Below are positions 33,185-37,359 of a DNA stretch of 37,359 bases, piece after piece. The stretch's first letter is position 1. Each line of letters begins with the position of its first letter. The stretch covers positions 16,470-53,828 of the forward strand of contig NZ_LLYB01000040.1 in NCBI RefSeq assembly GCF_001440475.1, read 5' to 3'. A program made the translations under genes and the position numbers. Under the pieces are notes generated by a model, which ran no database searches, was not told the DNA's origin, and saw only the letters and a list, made by a program, of their open reading frames with translations. The stretch is from Bradyrhizobium lablabi. Lineage in GTDB: Bacteria > Pseudomonadota > Alphaproteobacteria > Rhizobiales > Xanthobacteraceae.

Positions 33185-34684
33185 TCACGCCGCTTCGAGC
33201 AGGCGGTCCTTGCTGATCCGTTCGTTGGCAAATTCCCGCACCACCGCGCCGCGCTTGAGCACGATGACGCGGTCGGCGAGCGACAGCACCGTCTCCGGCT
33301 CGGTGGAGAGCACGATGACGGCGAGCCCCTTGGCGCGCAGATCCCTGACGATGTGGATGACGTCGTCCTTGGCGCCGACGTCCATGCCGCGGGTCGGCTC
33401 GCACAGCACCAGCAGCCGCGGCGGATAGCTCAGCCACTTGGCCAGCGCCACCTTCTGCTGATTGCCGCCCGAGAGCATGCCGAGGTCGAGTTCGACCGCC
33501 GCCGGGCGGATCCGCAACTGGTCGACCTGCCGCGCGGCGATCTCGCGCTCGCGCGACGGCTTCAGCAGCAGGGATGAAATCCGGTCGAGGACGCTGATCG
33601 AGATGTTCTTGTAGACCGGCTCCTGGTGGAAGAGCATGTCGCGCCGGCTCTCCGGCACGAAGGCAATCCCGGCGCGGCGCGCATCGGCCGTGCTGCGGAA
33701 GGCCTTTTGGTCGCCCGCCACCGTCAGCGAGCCCTGGTCGGGTCGCAGTTTGCCGAACAGGATACGCGCCAGCTCGAGCTGGCCGCATCCCATGAAACCG
33801 TAGATGCCGAGCACTTCGCCGGCGCGCACGTCGAACGAAACATCGCGCAGGCTGCGGGCGAGCGACAGCCCGTTCGCGTTCAGCACCACCGGCCTCTCGG
33901 CGGGCGGCGGCAGCATGATGTCGTGCGTATAGGTCTCCTCCAGCGCCTCGCGACCCTTGCCGATCATCGCCTCGATCAGGGCGGGCTTGCTGGTCTCGGC
34001 GGCCCTGGTCTCCGCGACCTTTCGGCCGTTACGGAACACGGTCACGACGTCGGAGACGCGCAGGATGTCCTCGATGAAATGCGAAATGAAGACGATGCTG
34101 GTGCCTTCGTCGCGCAGCCGCTTCAGCGTCGCGAACAGGCGCTCCACCTCCGGCGGCGACAGCGCCGAGGTCGGTTCGTCCAGGATGATGATGCGGGCGC
34201 CCGAGAACAGCACGCGGGCGATCTCGATCAGTTGCTGCAACCCGATCGGCAGGTCGCCGAGCCGCGACATCGGGTCGACGTCGATGCCGAAGCGTTTGAG
34301 TTGCTCGCCGGCCTCCCGCGCCATGCGCCGCCATTGCACGAAGCCTAAGCGGTTGGTCGGCTGGTTGCCGAGAAACACGTTCTCGGCCACCGACAGGTCG
34401 GGCGCCACGCTGAGTTCCTGATGCACCATGGCGATACCCGCCGCATGGGCGTCGCGCACCGAGCGAAAGCGGGTTTCCTTGCCGTCCAGGATGAAGCGGC
34501 CGGAGAAATCGGCATGCACGCCGGCGATGATCTTCATCAGCGTGCTTTTGCCCGCGCCGTTCTCGCCGACGAGACCATGGATCTCGCCGGCGGTGAGCGC
34601 GAAATCGACACCACGAAGGGCTTCGACGCCGCCGAAGGCCTTCGTGATCTCTTGCAGTTCGAGGATGGGCTGTCCCGCGGGCAT
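33185..34684 (-). CDS. Sugar ABC transporter ATP-binding protein (double-domain, RbsA-like)
   Basis: Cytoplasmic ATPase of 499 residues with two ATP-binding domains, as in ribose/xylose/galactose importers. Domain 1 has Walker A GENGAGKST, a variant signature (LPIGLQQLIEIARVL) and Walker B IIILDEPTSAL. Domain 2 has the degenerate Walker A usual in this family (GFMGCGQLELAR, no lysine), signature LSGGNQQKVALAKWL and Walker B LLVLCEPTRGMDVGAK, where Cys replaces the common Asp before Glu. I chose the ATG at 34684, five bases after the upstream binding-protein stop; an in-frame ATG further upstream overlaps that gene. Confidence 0.94.
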   Translation of the reverse strand: MPAGQPILELQEITKAFGGVEALRGVDFALTAGEIHGLVGENGAGKSTLMKIIAGVHADFSGRFILDGKETRFRSVRDAHAAGIAMVHQELSVAPDLSVAENVFLGNQPTNRLGFVQWRRMAREAGEQLKRFGIDVDPMSRLGDLPIGLQQLIEIARVLFSGARIIILDEPTSALSPPEVERLFATLKRLRDEGTSIVFISHFIEDILRVSDVVTVFRNGRKVAETRAAETSKPALIEAMIGKGREALEETYTHDIMLPPPAERPVVLNANGLSLARSLRDVSFDVRAGEVLGIYGFMGCGQLELARILFGKLRPDQGSLTVAGDQKAFRSTADARRAGIAFVPESRRDMLFHQEPVYKNISISVLDRISSLLLKPSREREIAARQVDQLRIRPAAVELDLGMLSGGNQQKVALAKWLSYPPRLLVLCEPTRGMDVGAKDDVIHIVRDLRAKGLAVIVLSTEPETVLSLADRVIVLKRGAVVREFANERISKDRLLEAA

Positions 34685-34689
34685 GGGGC

Positions 34690-35709
34690 TCAGATCAGGA
34701 AATGGTCCTCCATCCATTGCATGCCGGCGGCGTTGGCCTTAGTCACGACAGGGCCGTCCGTGATGACATGCTTCGGAATGCCCTGTCCGCTCTTCTCGCC
34801 TGCGGTCACCGCGGCGACGCCGGCGATGATGGCGCCGCCATGGATGCGGCAGGAGGGGTTACGCACGGTCGCGAACATACGGCCCTCGCTCACCGCCTGG
34901 ATCGCCGGCGGCATGGCGTCGACGCCGCCGATCAGGATGTTGGTGCGGTTACGCGCCTTCATGATGTTGTAGGCCGCCAGCGCCATGTCGTCATTGTGGA
35001 AGAAGGCCGCGTCGATCTGCGGATGTTTGGTCAGATAGGTCTCCCACAGCCGCGCCGTCTTCGAGACATCCCAATCCGCGGGCTGGGTGTCGAGCACCTC
35101 GATGTTCGGGAACTGCTTCACCACGGACTCGAACCCCTTGGCGCGGCCCTGGGCGCCGGTATGGCCGAGGGCGCCTTGCGTCATGATGATCTTGCCCTTG
35201 CCGCCCATGGCATTGCACAGCGCCTGCGTCACGGACGCGCCCATGAATTCATTGTCGGGCGCCAGGAACGAATGAACCTTGATCTGGTCCAGCGGAGCGA
35301 TCAGCGTGTCCATGTCGATTACGGGAATGCCGGCATCGATCATCTTGTTCACCGGCTGGGTCAGCGTGCCGATGCCGAACGCCTGGATGGCGACGAAATC
35401 CCATTTCTGCGAGGCCATGTTGTCGATCGCGGCGCGCTGCTTGACCGCGTCGAGCTGGCCGTCGAACCAGGTGACTTCGACGTTGAACAGCTTGCCCCAC
35501 CATTCGGCCGCCTGCTTGCCCTGGGCGCACCAGGTCGCTTGCAGACCGGCATTGGAGAACGCCGCCTTCAGCGGTTTCTCCGAGCGTGTGGCTGCCGCCA
35601 GCGCCGGGTTTATGCCCAGTCCCCCGAGCAGGGCGGTCGCTGCGCCAGCCACGCCCGCCGCCTGAAGAAGGTCGCGTCTGGTCGTTGCGGATTTGTCAGT
35701 TCCGGACAT
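34690..35709 (-). CDS. Periplasmic sugar-binding protein of the ABC transporter (Tat-type signal)
   Basis: Substrate-binding protein of the Peripla_BP_4 type, 339 residues, feeding the adjacent ATPase and permease. The N-terminus has a twin-arginine-like signal (TRRDLLQAAGVAGAATALLGG, then ALAAATRSEK), so it is probably exported folded. The mature part shows the type I fold: KAAFSNAGLQATWCAQGKQAAEWWG, FVAIQAFGIGTLTQPVNKMIDAGIPVIDMDT, HNDDMALAAYNIMKARNRTNILIGGVDAMPPAIQAV. The ATG at 35709 has GAGGGAG upstream; a GTG further upstream is unlikely. Sugars or polyols of the ribose/inositol class are typical ligands for this family; the actual ligand is not clear. Confidence 0.92.
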   Translation of the reverse strand: MSGTDKSATTRRDLLQAAGVAGAATALLGGLGINPALAAATRSEKPLKAAFSNAGLQATWCAQGKQAAEWWGKLFNVEVTWFDGQLDAVKQRAAIDNMASQKWDFVAIQAFGIGTLTQPVNKMIDAGIPVIDMDTLIAPLDQIKVHSFLAPDNEFMGASVTQALCNAMGGKGKIIMTQGALGHTGAQGRAKGFESVVKQFPNIEVLDTQPADWDVSKTARLWETYLTKHPQIDAAFFHNDDMALAAYNIMKARNRTNILIGGVDAMPPAIQAVSEGRMFATVRNPSCRIHGGAIIAGVAAVTAGEKSGQGIPKHVITDGPVVTKANAAGMQWMEDHFLI

Positions 35710-35862
35710 CGTTTGCTCCCTCGCTTTGTCTTTGTTATCGCCGTCGGCGTCGATTGCATGCACCGCGGATCGAGGCAGTCTTTCACACTCGGCGCGGTTC
35801 CGCCACCGGATGACTTGATCGTCCGTATCAATGAGATCAGGAAAATCCTGGTGTTCGTCGCT

Positions 35863-36264
35863 TCACTGCGCTGCAACGAGACTTTCGATATCACCGAGCA
35901 GTGTCCGCCACGCCGCGTCGATGTCATCAGACCAGTCCGCGCCGATGACCTCACGGAGCGTCTGCGCAATGATCGCGAAGAACGCGACGAACAATTCGCG
36001 CGGCGTGCCGTAGGCATCGTGCGAGGAGACTTCCGATGTGATCAGGCGGAAATGGCCGGTGCGTTCGCCGGCAAAGTCCAGGATGGCGCCGATGGTGAGC
36101 GCCAGCATCGAACCCTTGACGAGTTCGCTGCCCTCGGTGCGGAACATCGTCTGCGCTTCTGGATGCGCCTCGAACAGGCGGCGATAGACCAGCGGCGTCA
36201 AATCTTCGCAGCACTCGGCGGCGATCTCAAAACTTCGCTCGATCGGATTTGACGATGCCGTCAT
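35863..36264 (-). CDS. Single-domain globin-like protein
   Basis: Protein of 133 residues that looks like a bacterial single-domain globin: all-helical, with EIAAECCEDLTPLVYRRLFEAHPEAQTMF in the A-C region and HFRLITSEVSSHDAYGTPRELFVAFFAIIAQTLREVIG around the proximal histidine, for which His82 is the best candidate (the E-helix distal residue is not clear). Such proteins bind heme and O2 or NO, or act as heme-based sensors. I used the ATG at 36264 (MTASSNPIERSF); the open frame upstream runs through a terminator-like hairpin and is not coding. It lies upstream of the ABC operon on the same strand with a 153-bp gap, so it is probably a separate transcript. Confidence 0.8.
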   Translation of the reverse strand: MTASSNPIERSFEIAAECCEDLTPLVYRRLFEAHPEAQTMFRTEGSELVKGSMLALTIGAILDFAGERTGHFRLITSEVSSHDAYGTPRELFVAFFAIIAQTLREVIGADWSDDIDAAWRTLLGDIESLVAAQ

Positions 36265-36727
36265 TGTTGTTTGCGATCGTCTCGAAAAAAAAGAGCAGGG
36301 CTCGGAGCCCTGCTCAAAAATTGTGTCGACCCTTAATTTCCTCGAAAATTTAGATTTGATCTTGATTGTCGAGGCGACGCTGCTTGTGCGCGTCAGGGCT
36401 CCTCCCGAGACTTGGACCACCAAGCTTTGCCTCTCGGCCAGCCTGAGCTTGGATTGGTAGACCATCTTTTTCGTCTTGTCACCATTTTCGGCAACGTTTG
36501 TTCAAAATTCCAGCACTCTGCGAAATGATTGGGAAATTGCTACTGATGGTTGTGGGTTTAGCTGCAATACCCCCGAGGCTTGGTATCGGGGTAGGGCGCC
36601 TTGTCTGCGGCCTGAAATGCATCTCTTTTCGCCAAGTTTACTCCTTGAAGCTGCAACATAGTTCCGGGAACCTCGTCTCGACTTCGGACTCCAGAGGTGA
36701 TTAAGGTCTGAAGCGGATGGATTTGCG
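36265..36727. other. 463-bp intergenic region between globin and DUF2946 genes
   Basis: No gene recognised. It contains the hairpin at 36285-36315 and a second, imperfect hairpin (TACCCCCGA at 36568-36576 with TCGGGGTA at 36586-36593, one bulge). The promoters of the divergent globin (minus) and DUF2946 (plus) genes should be here. AT content is higher than in the surrounding coding DNA. A short untranslated RNA on the minus strand ending at the hairpin is possible but unproven. Confidence 0.5.
36285..36315 (-). terminator. Strong terminator-like hairpin just upstream of the globin gene
   Basis: GAGCAGGGCT (36293-36302) pairs perfectly with AGCCCTGCTC (36306-36315) around a 3-base loop. On the minus strand it is followed by eight T (36292-36285), a classic intrinsic terminator. 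It lies 20 bp before the globin ATG at 36264, so it either ends a minus-strand transcript coming from 36320 or beyond, or is an attenuator in the globin leader. Confidence 0.8.
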
Positions 36728-37102
36728 ATGCGCCGGCGGCTGAAGAAGTTTCTGCCAATAGTCCTGATTGCGCTCCTGGTGCAGATTTTTGCACCGATAG
36801 GCGCATGCTGGGCGGCCAGCATCGCGGCCTCCGATCCGCTCGCCGGCGCCGTGATCTGCCACGGCAATGGCGCCCCCGGGGCGGGGCAGTCCGACCAGGC
36901 CAACCACCGCGCCCATGACGGATGCTGTTCGGTTTGCAGCGTGCTGCAGACCGGCGTCCCGGTCGACACGCCCGAGATAGCCGACATCGTTACGATCGAT
37001 CGCCAGCCCGAGCGCGTGGTCTGGATCGAATTTACCCCCGACCGGTTCGCCTCCCGCGCCGGTTCGCACGCGCAGGCGCGCGCGCCACCCTCCGTTTCCT
37101 GA
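36728..37102 (+). CDS. DUF2946 family protein, exported, Cys/His-rich
   Basis: 124 residues with an N-terminal signal or anchor (LKKFLPIVLIALLVQIFAPIGACWAA) and the DUF2946 Cys/His pattern, ICHGNG with a downstream HDGCCSVCSVLQ. These spaced residues suggest metal binding, and members are often found beside TonB-dependent metal receptors or copper-resistance genes. Function is not established. The start of a TonB-dependent receptor lies 92 bp downstream on the same strand, so a metal-uptake unit is likely. Confidence 0.8.
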   Translation: MRRRLKKFLPIVLIALLVQIFAPIGACWAASIAASDPLAGAVICHGNGAPGAGQSDQANHRAHDGCCSVCSVLQTGVPVDTPEIADIVTIDRQPERVVWIEFTPDRFASRAGSHAQARAPPSVS

Positions 37103-37194
37103 CCTCCATCCCTGTCGAGATTGGTGCGGCCTTCGGCCGTCCCGGTTGATTCACATGCGCAGGCCGGCAGAAGACCGGCGTCAGGATCGTTCCC

Positions 37195-37359
37195 ATGTTT
37201 GGTTATCGTGCCCTTGCCGGGGTGAGCACGCTCGCATTGTGCGGCGTCTCGTTGGCGTTTCCCTCGGTGACCAAGGCGCAGACGGCCAGTCAAAGCCTGC
37301 CGGCCGTAACCGTCGACGCGCCGCGGCCCGCCGCGGCCCGGCCCGCGGCCCGCAAACCG
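37195..37359 (+). CDS. TonB-dependent receptor, N-terminal fragment cut by window edge
   Basis: Fifty-five codons to the right edge. The product begins MFGYRALAGVSTLALCGVSLAF, a signal peptide, followed by QTASQSLPAVTVDAPRPAAARPAARKP, where LPAVTVDAP is the TonB-box-like start common to alphaproteobacterial siderophore or metal outer-membrane receptors, with an Ala/Pro/Arg-rich linker. The plug and barrel are outside the window, so the ligand is unknown. The neighbouring DUF2946 gene fits a metal-related receptor. Confidence 0.75.
   Translation, partial: MFGYRALAGVSTLALCGVSLAFPSVTKAQTASQSLPAVTVDAPRPAAARPAARKP

Noticed and set aside
34702..36252. Plus-strand open frame of about 500 codons opposite the ABC binding protein and globin genes
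   Set aside because: It crosses two minus-strand genes and their gap, which real genes do not do, and its translation is low-complexity.
37103..37194. Gap before the TonB-dependent receptor considered as a cobalamin riboswitch
   Set aside because: At 92 bp it is too short for the usual cobalamin element and lacks its conserved core.
1..37359. CRISPR array, prophage or integrated element
   Set aside because: No regularly spaced repeats, integrase, transposase, capsid or tail gene was recognised, and no tRNA-flanked duplication was seen at the tRNA-Asp gene.

Overview
The window is high-GC DNA from an alphaproteobacterium, most likely Bradyrhizobium or a close relative such as Rhodopseudomonas. 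The support is the nuoA-N order followed by birA, RNase J, methylmalonyl-CoA epimerase and a DUF1467 gene, the style of the protein sequences, and two copies of a dispersed palindromic repeat typical of that group. Genus assignment is inference from protein and repeat recognition; no search was run.

Layout. (1) 1-1891: the 5' part of peptidase T and an HU-type nucleoid protein (both minus strand), tRNA-Asp(GTC), and a small membrane protein preceded by a near-perfect CRP-type palindrome. (2) 2142-5429: a catabolic-looking module with a Rieske ring-hydroxylating oxygenase and an MFS transporter on the minus strand and a divergent MarR regulator. The divergent gap holds a palindrome on a possible -35 element and a 12-bp tandem repeat. 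(3) 5633-24987: a tightly packed plus-strand cluster with all 14 complex I genes (nuoA to nuoN), then birA, rnj, mce and a DUF1467 gene. Three non-nuo genes sit inside it: an FkbM-type methyltransferase between nuoD and nuoE, a 71-residue membrane protein between nuoE and nuoF, and a 162-residue membrane-anchored protein between nuoF and nuoG. NuoL carries a His/Asp-rich insert, and a dispersed repeat lies between nuoM and nuoN. (4) 24984-32054: a mixed accessory stretch that starts at a large palindromic repeat. It holds a small secreted protein, a PilZ protein, small unknowns, a methyltransferase, methylthioribose kinase (mtnK), a GrpB-family protein, a decayed mtnK 3' fragment, a solitary ATP synthase subunit a gene, and a stand-alone EF-G domain III-V protein with no GTPase domain. 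(5) 32137-36264: a minus-strand sugar-type ABC transporter (binding protein, double ATPase, permease) preceded by a globin-like gene. (6) 36728-37359: a DUF2946 protein and the start of a TonB-dependent receptor, probably a metal-uptake unit.

How the parts work together. Region 3 is the respiratory core: NADH oxidation by NuoEFG, electron transfer through NuoBCDI, and proton pumping by NuoAHJKLMN, possibly co-expressed with biotin ligase and RNase J. The embedded non-nuo genes are the best candidates for undescribed complex I accessory factors. Region 4 looks like a place where partial or solitary copies of housekeeping genes have collected (mtnK fragment, lone atpB, EF-G fragment). No integrase, transposase, phage gene or CRISPR array was recognised.
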